From the NCBI RefSeq assembly GCF_900141765.1, contig NZ_FSRK01000002.1, forward strand, positions 806,001 to 870,000: a stretch of 64,000 nt of DNA, in the 5' to 3' direction. The DNA comes from Epilithonimonas zeae (GTDB taxonomy: Bacteria; Bacteroidota; Bacteroidia; Flavobacteriales; Weeksellaceae). Of this stretch, positions 1 to 10,158 are shown piece by piece. The stretch's first letter is position 1; each line of letters opens with the position of its first letter. The notes beneath the pieces are model-generated. The model ran no database searches. It saw nothing but the letters and a program-made list of their open reading frames with translations, and was not told the DNA's origin. The translations under genes were made by a program, and so were the position numbers.

Positions 1-443
1 TTGGTTACCTTGTCGTGAGATTTCAGATACAGCGGAAGCGCTGCGGAACCGTACCATTTGTAAATTTCAACATCAAAGATTCCTGACTTTACAGATGGGT
101 CGGTTAAAACTAAACTTTCGGCTTCTTCTTTAGTTTTCGCATCCAAAATGAAAATCCCATTATAATCATTTGGATTTTTCTCCAACATTGGTCCGGCTAC
201 GATCAGTTTTCCATCTTTTGCCAATTTGTTGATGTTTTCCATATGACCTTTCATCAATTCTGATTTTTTGGACTTATCCGTGATTTCAGCTTTTCCTTTT
301 TTGAGAATTACCAAATAATACGATTTCATTCCATACTGGTCGGCACCAAGAGAATCTGCTAATTTTTGGTCAAATCCTTTATTTTGAGCATTGATGAATG
401 ACGAAAATAATATTAAGGAAAGAATGGTAAATAGTGATTTCAT
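1..443 (-). CDS. YCII-related secreted protein, 3' end cut by window edge
   Basis: The frame opens at the ATG complementary to 441-443 and stays open to the window's left edge, so about 147 N-terminal residues are visible and the stop is missing. It starts with a signal peptide (MKSLFTILSLILFSSFINAQ), so the product is probably periplasmic or outer-envelope. The following part (YYLVILKKGK, then HMENINKLAKDGKLIVAGP and GIFILDAKTKEEAE) matches the YCII-like ferredoxin-fold pattern, in which a small domain is built around a conserved His-Asp pair. The exact biochemical role of such secreted YCII proteins is not known. The family call rests on motif memory, not on a search. Confidence 0.7.
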   Translation of the reverse strand, partial: MKSLFTILSLILFSSFINAQNKGFDQKLADSLGADQYGMKSYYLVILKKGKAEITDKSKKSELMKGHMENINKLAKDGKLIVAGPMLEKNPNDYNGIFILDAKTKEEAESLVLTDPSVKSGIFDVEIYKWYGSAALPLYLKSHDKVT

Positions 444-506
444 CTTCTGAAGTTTTATTTCAAATTTAGAACAAAAAATAAAATCTCAAATATGCGCATA
501 AGATAA

Positions 507-1712
507 TTATCTTCTGAACCTGAAATATTCTGTCAATTCGTGCTTTTTACCTTTAAGAAAATCTGAAGCCATTGCCATCCCGATGACCGAGAATGTGATT
601 CCATTTCCGCCAAAACCTAAAACAAAATAAGCACTCGGAAAATCCGGATGTTGGCCAATGTAAGGCAATCCATCTTTGGTTTCGCCAAACGTTCCAGCCC
701 AGACGAAATCGGTTCGAAAATCATTATTAGGAAGATGTTTGTCTAATTTTTTGACCAGCTTTTGTTCTTTTGCGTGAAGAAGAGAATCTCTTTTTTTGGC
801 ATTGACAAATTCCTCATCTTCACCACCAATCAAAACTCTGTTATCATCTGTTGTCCGCATATAAATGTAAGGTTCTGCTGTATTCCAAACCAAAAGGTCA
901 TTCAGTTCCTGATGTTTTTTCTCATTTTGTTCGCCAACAATTGCGAAAGTTGATAACAGGTTTACAAATTTGTCTTTAATGATTTCTGTACTTTCGAAAC
1001 CATTGCAGAAAATGACTTTTTTTGCTTTAATAATGTTTCCGTAATCTGTTGTTGCAGTAACGCCATTTTTCTTATAATCGAAATTAATGATGTCGGTTTT
1101 ATCAAAAACCTGCAATCCTTTCTTGTGGTTGTAATTCAGAATATCGTGAGCCAAACAAAACGCATCTATGCTTCCGCCTTGTTCGGAAAGAATTCCGCCA
1201 AACGTATTTTCGATTTTGAATTGCTTTTTAATCTCTTCTTCCGAAAGCCATTTCACAGGAAATCCAGCCGCTTTTCTCGCCTCGAATTCTTTTTTCAAAT
1301 CATCAACATCTTTTTTGAAGGCAGCAAAATAAAGCGATTGTTTTTTCTTGAAACCACAATCAGATTTGACTTCTTTCGAGATTTTCTGCAAATCATCAAT
1401 CGAATCATAACACGCCCAATAAGATTTTTCTGCACCTTCTTTTCCTATCATTTCTGAAAGTTCATAAAGCGGAACATCGATTTCGTATTGCAACATAGAA
1501 GTTGTGGCGCTCGTACTTCCATTCCCGATTTCACGACGGTCAACCAAAACAGTTTTGAAACCGTCTTTTATCATTTGATGGGCAAGAAGAGAACCTGTAA
1601 TTCCACCTCCGATGATGAGGATTTCTGCTTCAATATTTTCTCTTAGTGATGGATAAGAATGTTTGATGCCGTCTTTGACTAGCCAGAATGGTTCTGGAGA
1701 TTTTAATTTCAT
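507..1712 (-). CDS. FAD-dependent oxidoreductase of the DAO (glycine/D-amino acid oxidase) family
   Basis: The 401-residue protein has a Rossmann dinucleotide-binding motif at residues 35-40 (IIGGGITG), followed about 20 residues later by an acidic strand end (VLVDRREIG) that binds the FAD ribose. The C-terminal part has the DAO-family ending with WAGTFGETKDGLPYIG and FGGNGITFS, where the isoalloxazine ring and substrate are normally bound. There is no signal peptide, so it is cytoplasmic. It probably oxidises an amine or amino acid with FAD, but the substrate cannot be read from the sequence. It is a single gene, with 63 bp of non-coding DNA to its left and a terminator of the next gene to its right. 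No Rieske domain is present, unlike some longer DAO proteins of similar start. Confidence 0.85.
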   Translation of the reverse strand: MKLKSPEPFWLVKDGIKHSYPSLRENIEAEILIIGGGITGSLLAHQMIKDGFKTVLVDRREIGNGSTSATTSMLQYEIDVPLYELSEMIGKEGAEKSYWACYDSIDDLQKISKEVKSDCGFKKKQSLYFAAFKKDVDDLKKEFEARKAAGFPVKWLSEEEIKKQFKIENTFGGILSEQGGSIDAFCLAHDILNYNHKKGLQVFDKTDIINFDYKKNGVTATTDYGNIIKAKKVIFCNGFESTEIIKDKFVNLLSTFAIVGEQNEKKHQELNDLLVWNTAEPYIYMRTTDDNRVLIGGEDEEFVNAKKRDSLLHAKEQKLVKKLDKHLPNNDFRTDFVWAGTFGETKDGLPYIGQHPDFPSAYFVLGFGGNGITFSVIGMAMASDFLKGKKHELTEYFRFRR

Positions 1713-1770
1713 AGTTTCTCTTTGATTTGATTGTTGTACTAATCAAAAAGTAAACCGTTGGATTTTTGAG

Positions 1771-1800
1771 AATAAAAAACCGCAGAAATTTCTGCGGTTT
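1771..1800 (-). terminator. Rho-independent terminator of the 976-residue T9SS gene
   Basis: A perfect hairpin (AAACCGCAGAAA / TTTCTGCGGTTT) lies at 1777-1800, directly after the stop of the gene at 1805-4735. Read on the minus strand it is followed by a T run. Confidence 0.8.
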
Positions 1801-1804
1801 GATT

Positions 1805-4735
1805 TTATTTCTTAATGAATTTTGAAGTAAGATTGTTTTTATCTGTTGTTATCCTTATGTAGTAAACACCACTGATGAGTTTTTGGACATCTATTTGGTT
1901 GTTTGAATTGAATTCTGCAGTCACTTTTCTTCCGATGGAATCGTAAATCTCAATATTGTTTATTTTTTCTTTTGTGGTAATGTTTAGGATATCGGATGTT
2001 GGGTTGGGATAAATGCTAAAAATGTCTTTTGGAAAGTCTTGAGTAGCCAATTCTTCTTTTTCTAAAAATATTGTAACAGCATTGTAACCTCCAATATATC
2101 CGTAATCAAAATTATCTAAAGGTTTAGCAACCACTTGAGCTAATATTGATATTTTATTAATCCCGTATACATCTACAATAGGTGATGACAAAAAGAGACC
2201 TAGTGGTTTTTGCGATAATAGATTACCACTTCCATCTAATTTTAGCAAAATACTTTGTTTATAATCTTCATTCAAAAGTATTTCAGAATTACGGTAAGTC
2301 AATTTCCGTTTAAATGTAGGAGTGATATAAAGATTGTCTTCTTGATCTTTAGCAATCATATATTTAGCTTGATAACCGTAAGATGTTTGTGCTGTTTCGG
2401 GAGAATATAATGGATAAGACCAGAGAATATTTCCGATGGTATCTAACCTTGTAATGATATCTGTCGTATGGATAAAAGTATTGCTACTAATGTAAGGGTT
2501 CGTAAACTGAATATTGTCTGCAGTGGTGTTTCCTTGCGTATTTCCATAAATTGCAAATCCCGTTGATAATTTACAGATACTATTGATGTAAAAAGGCTGA
2601 TAACCTGATCTACCTGAATTGAAATCTTTCCCACTGATTACTTGACCTGAAGCATTCATTTTTAAAAATATTGCTTTTGAGTTAACATTATTATCAGAAA
2701 TTGTGATAGAATCATAAGTTAGGCTTCCTGAATGCGTTGTATTGAAAAAAAGGTAAATATTATTTGCTTGATCCTGTTGGATTAGGATGTTGTCGTAAGT
2801 ATATGGAAATGAACGTAAAAATGATATATTTCCAGATGTACTTAATTTACAGACCATCATACTTTTCGTCGGAAACGAGTAATTCGATCCCAAATATTGA
2901 AAGTCGCCAGATACCAGACCAACTAACAATGTTTCACCGAATTCTGTAGCAAAGATTCCCCGATTTTCCATTGTGCTGGAAGAGTTTAAAGGAACAAATT
3001 TATTTTTAAACAAAAAATGTCCATCCGAATTAATCTTAGAAACCAAAAAATCACCTGCATTTCCGTAGAATTTCTCTCCATTACTAGCAGTTACTTGGCA
3101 TTGATTAATGATTTCATTTCTACATTTTACAATGTAAGAAATTTCTTCACTGTTATTAATTCCAGTATCATTCCCATATGATTCCGATGGAAAATCTTCA
3201 TATTCATGTGATTGTATATTCCATATTATACTTCCTGATGGCGAAATTTTGGAAATACTCCTGTTAGTTTCAGATACAGAGAACATTGAAGTTCCGTAAA
3301 AAACAGGAACACTCTTCGAATGATTAACATTTTGATAAGTATTACCATTTTCAAATGTTTTAAGAAGATTACCATTAGAGATTGTTCCACCTAGGTTTTC
3401 ATCACTATATTTTTTTATTAACAAAGGATTGCTATCACTTGCATTTCCCTTAAATGTAAGTGATGCGTGATAATCTGATGGTATTGCAATATAATCTTCA
3501 GTATCTGTATAAGCTACATTAATTGATTTTGAAGAGCCTCCAGAATTGTAGCCGTTTGGGATATGGTAAAAAGAAGAGAGGTGTCCTTCCGAGCTAATAT
3601 TAATTAAACCTCTAGCATTAAAGTATAAAATTTGATTATCTATACCAATAGAAAAATTGGGAAAATAAGAAGTCAAATTTATATTGTAGTTACGTCCTTT
3701 ATTCATAAGAAGTGATGCGCCTCCACTACTAGGATACTTGTAAAACCATTTGTAATTGGTGAAGTCCATAGAAAACTTTCCTAAAATCATTAGAGCACTT
3801 CCGATTTGCAAAGAATTTTGTGCGATAGGCATAGCAAACAAACCATTATTGCTTTGTGCGATGATTTGAAATGTTGAATAGCCAGCAAAAGAAACATACA
3901 GATAATTATCTTCAGAAATGAGAACATTAAATCCGGATAAATTTCCATAATTGTTATTGTTGAAAATTCTTAAATAGTTTGTTTCAACTAAATTAGAATC
4001 AGTTTTTAGGATAAAGCTAGAAAAATCCTCAAAGTTATAATCCAAAATAGAGACTGGATCATGCGCTTGGCAATTTAGATAAAGCTGATTGGCTTTCGCT
4101 TCAAATTGAGTGATGTATAATTTATCAAATTTCTTCTCCGCAATTTTGTCTCCAGTGAAAATATTAAATTTTACAATAGTTTCTGCATTAATTAATGCAT
4201 AAAGATTATTTCCATCAATTCTCATTGAAATGGTAAGAGGAAATGATCCGGCTTTTTTAGGGAGTTCTTTGATCCACAATAGATTCCCACTAGAATCAAA
4301 TTTTAATAGTACTTGATCAAAGTCCTTATTATCAGCAGAATTATTGACATTGTTAAGTGTAATAGCACCTTCAAAAGCTGCAATGATGTAAATGTTATCC
4401 TGCGAATCCATCGTTACAGCATTGGGGACTAATTCTCCCATCGGTCCCGGATCTAAGGTTTTAATCCAAATTTTGCTACCATCTACCTTTGAGTTTTTTG
4501 ATATATACAAACTGCTGATACCAGTAGAATTAATAGTTTCATTCATAAACTTGTAAGGCCCGTTCGCTTGACCGACTGTAATATGGTCAAGATTTGAATC
4601 AAATATTGTTTGGAAAATCATCCCTCCTCCGTAGGTATTAGCATGAAAACCTTTTACAATTTCAAAAGAATTATTATTCTGGGAAAATACGCTTAAGCCT
4701 AATATAAAACTAAATATAAAATAGAGTTTTTTCAT
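1805..4735 (-). CDS. Large secreted protein with T9SS type A sorting domain
   Basis: The 976-residue protein has an N-terminal signal peptide (MKKLYFIFSFILGLSVFSQ) and a C-terminal T9SS sorting domain of about 75 residues beginning at IYPNPTSDILNITT and ending TSKFIKK. The body contains repeated blade-like units of the type 'LLKFDSSGNLLWIKELP' and 'ISKISPSGSIIWNIQ', with recurring Asp/Gly turns and Trp, as in SBBP/beta-propeller-like repeats of Bacteroidetes secreted proteins. It is predicted to be exported by Sec, moved over the outer membrane by T9SS and then released or anchored at the surface. No catalytic motif is visible. An adhesion or surface-layer role would be a guess. It is monocistronic with its own terminator. 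Confidence 0.85.
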   Translation of the reverse strand: MKKLYFIFSFILGLSVFSQNNNSFEIVKGFHANTYGGGMIFQTIFDSNLDHITVGQANGPYKFMNETINSTGISSLYISKNSKVDGSKIWIKTLDPGPMGELVPNAVTMDSQDNIYIIAAFEGAITLNNVNNSADNKDFDQVLLKFDSSGNLLWIKELPKKAGSFPLTISMRIDGNNLYALINAETIVKFNIFTGDKIAEKKFDKLYITQFEAKANQLYLNCQAHDPVSILDYNFEDFSSFILKTDSNLVETNYLRIFNNNNYGNLSGFNVLISEDNYLYVSFAGYSTFQIIAQSNNGLFAMPIAQNSLQIGSALMILGKFSMDFTNYKWFYKYPSSGGASLLMNKGRNYNINLTSYFPNFSIGIDNQILYFNARGLINISSEGHLSSFYHIPNGYNSGGSSKSINVAYTDTEDYIAIPSDYHASLTFKGNASDSNPLLIKKYSDENLGGTISNGNLLKTFENGNTYQNVNHSKSVPVFYGTSMFSVSETNRSISKISPSGSIIWNIQSHEYEDFPSESYGNDTGINNSEEISYIVKCRNEIINQCQVTASNGEKFYGNAGDFLVSKINSDGHFLFKNKFVPLNSSSTMENRGIFATEFGETLLVGLVSGDFQYLGSNYSFPTKSMMVCKLSTSGNISFLRSFPYTYDNILIQQDQANNIYLFFNTTHSGSLTYDSITISDNNVNSKAIFLKMNASGQVISGKDFNSGRSGYQPFYINSICKLSTGFAIYGNTQGNTTADNIQFTNPYISSNTFIHTTDIITRLDTIGNILWSYPLYSPETAQTSYGYQAKYMIAKDQEDNLYITPTFKRKLTYRNSEILLNEDYKQSILLKLDGSGNLLSQKPLGLFLSSPIVDVYGINKISILAQVVAKPLDNFDYGYIGGYNAVTIFLEKEELATQDFPKDIFSIYPNPTSDILNITTKEKINNIEIYDSIGRKVTAEFNSNNQIDVQKLISGVYYIRITTDKNNLTSKFIKK

Positions 4736-4758
4736 AGTTATCTTTTTCTCAAAATTAA

Positions 4759-4791
4759 TAAAAAAACCTAAAAGAATTTCTTTTAGGTTTA
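4759..4791 (-). terminator. Terminator of icmF
   Basis: A hairpin with arms AAACCTAAAAGAA and TTTCTTTTAGGTTT lies at 4764-4790, with a T run on the minus strand, about 50 bp past the stop codon of the mutase gene. Confidence 0.75.
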
Positions 4792-4839
4792 CAAAAGTGT
4801 GTTTTTAACAGTTATTTTTTTAAATTGTTATTGAGGTAG

Positions 4840-7800
4840 TTACATATTTCTTCTGTACTTTCCACCCACTTCAAACAAAGCATTGGTAATCTGCCCAAGA
4901 GAACAATATTTCACGGCATCCATCATCACTTCGAATAAGTTTTGTTGGTTGATTGCTGCGTGTTGTAAAGTTTTCAAAGCTTCTGCAGATTTATCCTGAT
5001 TAGAATTTTGGAAATTATGAAGCATTTCAATCTGGGATTGCTTTTCCTCCTCAGTCGAACGGATCACTTCTCCCGGACGGACCGTTGGCGAACCATCTTT
5101 TCCAAGGAAAGTATTTACACCGATGATTGGATATTCTCCTGTATGTTTCAACCATTCGTAATGCATCGATTCTTCCTGAATTTTTGAACGTTGGTACATC
5201 GTTTCCATCGCACCCAAAACGCCACCTCTTTCTGTAATTCTGTCGAATTCTGCATAAACAGCTTCTTCAACTAAATCCGTTAATTCTTCAATAATAAATG
5301 AACCTTGAAGCGGATTTTCATTTTTAGCTAATCCTAATTCTTTATTGATAATCAACTGAATAGCCATTGCTCTTCTTACAGACTGCTCAGTCGGAGTTGT
5401 AATCGCCTCGTCATAAGCATTGGTGTGCAATGAGTTACAGTTATCATAGATCGCATAAAGTGCCTGAAGCGTTGTTCTGATGTCATTAAAATCAATTTCC
5501 TGAGCGTGAAGCGAACGTCCCGAAGTTTGAATGTGATATTTCAACATCTGGCTTCTTTCGTCTGCGCCGTATTTCAGTTTCATTGCTTTTGCCCAAACTC
5601 TTCTTGCAACACGTCCGATCACAGAATATTCAGGGTCGATTCCGTTGGAGAAGAAGAACGATAAGTTCGGTGCAAAATCATTGATATCCATTCCTCTTGA
5701 CAAATAATATTCAACATACGTGAAACCATTTGCCAAAGTAAATGCCAACTGAGAAACCGGATTTGCACCTGCTTCTGCAATATGATATCCTGAAATAGAA
5801 ACCGAGTAGAAATTTCTTACTTTTTCTGTGATAAAATATTCCTGAACGTCACCCATTAATCTTAAGGCAAATTCAGTGGAAAAAATACAAGTATTCTGAG
5901 CCTGATCTTCTTTTAGAATGTCAGCCTGAACGGTTCCGCGAACGGTTGCGATGGTTTTAGCTTTAATTTCAGCATAAACATCTGCCGGAATAACTTCATC
6001 TCCCGTAATTCCTAATAATTTTAAACCTAAACCATTATTGGAAGGAGGTAATTCGCCGTTATATTTTGGTCTTGCTAAACCTTTATCGTCAAATTTTGCT
6101 TTTAAAACTTCCTCAACCTTAGCCTCAAGCTTATGTTCAGCAATATATTTTTCAACATTCTGGTCAATGGCTGCATTCATAAAGAAAGCCAACAACATCG
6201 GCGCTGGTCCGTTAATCGTCATTGAAACGGATGTTAATGCATTCACCAAATCAAATCCTGAGTATAGTTTTTTAGCATCATCTAAAGTTGCAATAGAAAC
6301 TCCCGCATTTCCGATTTTTCCGTAAATATCAGGTGGTAAAGCTGGATCTTGTCCATACAATGTTACCGAGTCGAAAGCCGTAGACAAACGTTTTGCAGGC
6401 ATTTCCGCAGAAACGTAGTGGAATCTTCTGTTGGTTCTTTCCGGTCCACCTTCTCCGGCGAACATTCTCGTTGGATCCTCTCCCGTTCTTTTGAAAGGAT
6501 AAATTCCGGCAGTGAAAGGGAATCCTCCCGGAAGATTTTCCTGACCTTTCCATTTAATCAAATCACCCCAGTCATTGTATTTTGGTAACGCAATTTTCGG
6601 AATTCTAAGATGAGATAAAGATTCTGTTGAGGTTTCAACTTTAATTTCTTTTCCACGAACGAAATAAGAATAAAACTCAGCCTTGAAAGCCTCTTTCGTA
6701 TCATCCCAGTTTTTCAGGAAGTCGATATTTTCCTGTTGAAGATCTTTTTCTGCTTTCTGATATTCAGTATCTAAATTTTCATTTGTAAGGAATTTTTTAA
6801 CACCTTCAATATGATACATTTTTCTGGCTAATTCTGCCTGCTTTTCAACATTGGCGTCGTATTGTCTGTTGTTTTCAACAATTTCAGAAAGATAACGGAC
6901 TCTTTTTGGAGGAATGATCGTTACTTCGTCTGTAATTTCCTGCTCAACAAAACCTTGTAGATTTAAACCAGCAAATTTATCGTTGACTTTAGAAATCAAT
7001 CTGTTGTATAACTCTGTCGTTCCGTGATCGTTGAACTGTGAAGCCTTTGTTGTATAAACCGGCATATCATCCAACGGACTTTCCCACAATAAATGGTTTC
7101 TCTGGAATTGTTTTCTTACTGCTTGAAGTGCATCTAAAGCACCACGTTTGTCAGATTTATTTAAAGCAACCAAATCTGCGTAATCCAACATATCGATTTT
7201 TTCCAACTGCGTTGAAGCTCCGTATTCAGGAGTCATTACGTACATTGAAACATCTGCAAAATCTGAAACTTCCGAACCTGATTGTCCGATACCCGAAGTT
7301 TCCAAAATGATTACATCAGGATGAGCCAATTTCAACACATTTAATGCTGAATGGATGAATGGAGAAACAGAAACGTTGTTTTCTCTTGTCGCCATCGAAC
7401 GCATATAAACTCTTGGATCATTGATCGCATTCATACGAATTCTGTCTCCCAACAATGCACCTCCGGTTTTCTTTTTCGATGGGTCAATGGAGATGATTGC
7501 AATTTTTTTATCTGTATTCGAACGTAAGAAACGTCTTACCAATTCGTCTGTTAAAGAGGATTTTCCTGCTCCGCCAGTACCTGTGATTCCGATGATTGGA
7601 ATATTTAAGTCTTTTGATTTTTCGTCAATTGCTTTTACCAAATCTGGTTTTTCTTCTGAGAAGTTTTCAACGGCGGAAATGATTTTTGCAATGCTTGTAG
7701 AATTTTCAAAACTGATGGAATCTAAATCTTCAGCAGTAACTTCTTTTCCTGTCGCGAAATCTGATCTCTTTACCAGATCATCAATCATTCCCTGTAAACC

Positions 7801-8187
7801 AAGCTCACGGCCGTCGTCCGGAGAATAAATTCTGTCGATTCCGTAAGACATAATATCTTCGATTTCTTCAGGGAGAATTACACCGCCACCGCCACCGAAA
7901 ATCTTGATTTGCGGAGAGTTTTTTTCTCTTAAAAGGTCGTAGATGTATTTGAAATATTCGTTGTGACCGCCTTGATAAGAAGTTAATGCAATTGCGTTGG
8001 CATCTTCCTGAATGGCTGTATTTACCACTTCTTCAGCAGATTTGTCGTGGCCAAGGTGAATGACTTCGCATCCCGTTCCCTGAATCACACGGCGCATAAT
8101 ATTGATGGCCGCATCGTGCCCGTCGAATAACGACGCTGCAGTCACAATTCTTACTTTGTTTGTTGGAGTATATTTTGTGCTTTCCAT
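4840..8187 (-). CDS. icmF: Fused isobutyryl-CoA mutase / methylmalonyl-CoA mutase family protein (IcmF type)
   Basis: The 1115-residue protein fuses three parts. Residues 1-140 are a B12-binding domain with the DxHxxG-type signature DGHDAA at 22-27, whose His replaces the lower cobalamin ligand. About 195-415 is a MeaB/ArgK-type G-protein chaperone with P-loop GTGGAGKS at 203-210. From about 560 to the end is the mutase TIM-barrel domain ([30 protein letters not shown]). This order is diagnostic of IcmF, which interconverts isobutyryl-CoA and n-butyryl-CoA and carries its own GTPase for cofactor loading. In the mutase part, the position of the carboxylate-binding Arg of methylmalonyl-CoA mutase appears as Gln (DQAQNT), and the nearby aromatic residue is Phe in MFAGE, which favours a branched acyl-CoA over methylmalonyl-CoA. 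This last point is by mental alignment. It likely serves branched amino acid or fatty acid catabolism. No other pathway gene is adjacent. Confidence 0.9.
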   Translation of the reverse strand: MESTKYTPTNKVRIVTAASLFDGHDAAINIMRRVIQGTGCEVIHLGHDKSAEEVVNTAIQEDANAIALTSYQGGHNEYFKYIYDLLREKNSPQIKIFGGGGGVILPEEIEDIMSYGIDRIYSPDDGRELGLQGMIDDLVKRSDFATGKEVTAEDLDSISFENSTSIAKIISAVENFSEEKPDLVKAIDEKSKDLNIPIIGITGTGGAGKSSLTDELVRRFLRSNTDKKIAIISIDPSKKKTGGALLGDRIRMNAINDPRVYMRSMATRENNVSVSPFIHSALNVLKLAHPDVIILETSGIGQSGSEVSDFADVSMYVMTPEYGASTQLEKIDMLDYADLVALNKSDKRGALDALQAVRKQFQRNHLLWESPLDDMPVYTTKASQFNDHGTTELYNRLISKVNDKFAGLNLQGFVEQEITDEVTIIPPKRVRYLSEIVENNRQYDANVEKQAELARKMYHIEGVKKFLTNENLDTEYQKAEKDLQQENIDFLKNWDDTKEAFKAEFYSYFVRGKEIKVETSTESLSHLRIPKIALPKYNDWGDLIKWKGQENLPGGFPFTAGIYPFKRTGEDPTRMFAGEGGPERTNRRFHYVSAEMPAKRLSTAFDSVTLYGQDPALPPDIYGKIGNAGVSIATLDDAKKLYSGFDLVNALTSVSMTINGPAPMLLAFFMNAAIDQNVEKYIAEHKLEAKVEEVLKAKFDDKGLARPKYNGELPPSNNGLGLKLLGITGDEVIPADVYAEIKAKTIATVRGTVQADILKEDQAQNTCIFSTEFALRLMGDVQEYFITEKVRNFYSVSISGYHIAEAGANPVSQLAFTLANGFTYVEYYLSRGMDINDFAPNLSFFFSNGIDPEYSVIGRVARRVWAKAMKLKYGADERSQMLKYHIQTSGRSLHAQEIDFNDIRTTLQALYAIYDNCNSLHTNAYDEAITTPTEQSVRRAMAIQLIINKELGLAKNENPLQGSFIIEELTDLVEEAVYAEFDRITERGGVLGAMETMYQRSKIQEESMHYEWLKHTGEYPIIGVNTFLGKDGSPTVRPGEVIRSTEEEKQSQIEMLHNFQNSNQDKSAEALKTLQHAAINQQNLFEVMMDAVKYCSLGQITNALFEVGGKYRRNM

Positions 8188-8328
8188 TTCTTAAATCGAT
8201 AGTTTCCAAAGATAATATTTTTTGGGAAATGGCAATGAGGAGGGAAGATTGATGTTTGGAAGATGAGAGATTGAGAGTTGAGAATGGGAGGGTTCGAGAG
8301 TTTTTTTTGTAGGTGATTGAAAACGAAA

Positions 8329-8420
8329 TCCCATAGCCCCGATTGCAGCGGTTACCCCACAGCAAGCCTTGGGATTGCGGCTGCGCGAGGAGTATGAACG
8401 GAAAGCGGGATTAAGCTCCT
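8329..8420. repeat. GC-rich intergenic element A
   Basis: In the 238-bp gap between icmF and the LRR gene, 8329-8420 is far richer in G+C than its surroundings, begins TCCCATAGCCCCGATTGCAG and ends CGGGATTAAGCTCCT. It has no ORF. Its wording resembles three other elements in the window (near 40048, 55203 and 57869) and dispersed intergenic sequences I recall from Chryseobacterium and Flavobacterium genomes. Function unknown. Confidence 0.5.
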
Positions 8421-8425
8421 AAAAA

Positions 8426-10060
8426 TTATTGTTTGATGAACTTGAAGTTTTTATTACCTTCCTGTGTTTTGATAATCAGCATATAAACACCGCTTGGCAA
8501 TTTGGAAACGTCGATTCTGGATTTGGATTCAGATAGCATTTGTTTTCCACTCAAATCGTAAATATGAACTTTCTGAATGTCATATTTTGTGCTTACAATA
8601 TTCAAGAATTCTGAAGTCGGATTTGGGTAGATGTTGAAGTATTTGGCGGATTCTTCTGTGCCCAAGACTTTAACCAAAGAAATCGGCTCTCTGAAAAGCG
8701 ACAAATCAAAAACCACTGAATTGTCCAGAACGGAATATGTATAAGCTTCTGCTGTGTAAGTGGCATAATCTGATTCTTCCACACTTGCGAAATTGAGATC
8801 TGCAGTGGTTGTATTGGTTTTTTGATCCAGATTTTTGTACCAAGTAAAAGTGTAATCGCTACCAGATAAGGACTGATCTAACTTCGCAGGTTGGCCGATA
8901 ACGCCTAAAACTTCTTTCAAACCATCATAACGCTGAGGCGAATAATCCAAATCGGTTTGCACATTATAATCAACAACATAATTGGAAAGTTGTGTCTTGT
9001 TGAATCTGTTATTGCTGAGGTGTGTAATTGGAGGAAGTCTGTCGTTGAGATCACCTGAAAGCTGATTGCTGTTAAGATTTAGCATCAATAATTTAGGCAT
9101 CGCAAGAAATTCTGATGGGAAATTGCCGGAAAGTAAATTGTTGTTCAGGAATAATTGCTGAAGATTTGTCAATCCTGTAAGTAAAGAAACACCGCCAGAA
9201 ATTTTATTTCTTCCAAGATTAAGTGTTTGCAATTTTTTAAGTTGCGGAATTTGAGACGGAATCTGAGCTAACTGATTGTTTTCTAAAGATAACCAAGCCA
9301 AATTTTGCAAGGTTGATAATCCGGAAGTATTTTGTTCGGTAATATTATTATTACTTAAGTTAAGGCTTACCAGCTGTGTCAACTGAGAAACTTGAATAGG
9401 GATTTGAGCTAATTGCAATCCTGACAAAGAAAGGTTTGTCAATTTGGGATGATTTGCAATATTTCCAAAAGCATTAGCTGGGATTGGATTATTATCAAGA
9501 ATCAAAGTTTCAAGATTGGTGAAAGCTGTGATTTTTGCAGGAATGGTAATTAATCCCAAATCGGAAATATTCAGCGTTTTGATATTATTGAAGTTTTGCA
9601 ACAAACCATTAACATCCGGAATCGTAAATAAATTTCCGCCCAAAGCCAAATCATCTACATTGAAAAGCCCTGTTAAGGATTGGGTTGGATCTCCAGTCAA
9701 TCTATTATTGCTAATATCCAATTTTGTTAACAAACTAAGGGAAGAAATTCCTGCAGCTACATCGCCGGAGAGTTGATTATTACTAAGATCTAGCTTTGTG
9801 AGCTTTGGAAATGATGTTAGATTTGATGGGAAATTACCCTTAAGCGCATTTCCTGTAAGATTAAGTTCTGTAACCGCTCCGTTTTTCACAGAAATACCAA
9901 ACCAGTTGCGTGGATCTTTCTCCAGATCCCAAGTTCTGTTCCAGTTTTCGCCATCTGTAGCGTTGTATATACTGATCAATGCGCTACGTTCTGCATTGGA
10001 AATACTCCATTGTGAGAACAGGGAATTGGAAATCAGTAAAAAGAATAGAATTTTTTTCAA
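8426..10060 (-). CDS. Leucine-rich-repeat secreted protein with T9SS sorting domain
   Basis: The 544-residue protein has a signal peptide (MKKILFFLLISNSLFSQ) and then a cap region with WNRTWDLEKDPRNWFGISV, typical of plant-type LRR N-caps in Bacteroidetes. About a dozen leucine-rich repeats follow (LTKLDLSNNQLSGDV, LQTLNLGRNKISGGV and similar), then a linker with an Ig-like segment (YTFTWYKNLDQKTN), and a T9SS sorting domain starting at NIYPNPTSEFLNI and ending FKFIKQ. LRR domains bind proteins or glycans, so a surface or secreted binding role is likely. The partner is unknown. The gene is monocistronic. The upstream gap is shared with the divergent membrane protein at 10159. Confidence 0.88.
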   Translation of the reverse strand: MKKILFFLLISNSLFSQWSISNAERSALISIYNATDGENWNRTWDLEKDPRNWFGISVKNGAVTELNLTGNALKGNFPSNLTSFPKLTKLDLSNNQLSGDVAAGISSLSLLTKLDISNNRLTGDPTQSLTGLFNVDDLALGGNLFTIPDVNGLLQNFNNIKTLNISDLGLITIPAKITAFTNLETLILDNNPIPANAFGNIANHPKLTNLSLSGLQLAQIPIQVSQLTQLVSLNLSNNNITEQNTSGLSTLQNLAWLSLENNQLAQIPSQIPQLKKLQTLNLGRNKISGGVSLLTGLTNLQQLFLNNNLLSGNFPSEFLAMPKLLMLNLNSNQLSGDLNDRLPPITHLSNNRFNKTQLSNYVVDYNVQTDLDYSPQRYDGLKEVLGVIGQPAKLDQSLSGSDYTFTWYKNLDQKTNTTTADLNFASVEESDYATYTAEAYTYSVLDNSVVFDLSLFREPISLVKVLGTEESAKYFNIYPNPTSEFLNIVSTKYDIQKVHIYDLSGKQMLSESKSRIDVSKLPSGVYMLIIKTQEGNKNFKFIKQ

Positions 10061-10158
10061 TTGTGTATAAGATTAATGGGCAAATATAAGAGATAATAGA
10101 ATTAGTTAATCTGATTTTTAAAAAATTAATGATATTTTTATGCGGTAAAGAAGAATGT

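Noticed and set aside
7421-7828. 135-codon frame antisense to icmF
   Set aside because: It lies fully inside the G-protein domain of the mutase gene and has no own signals.
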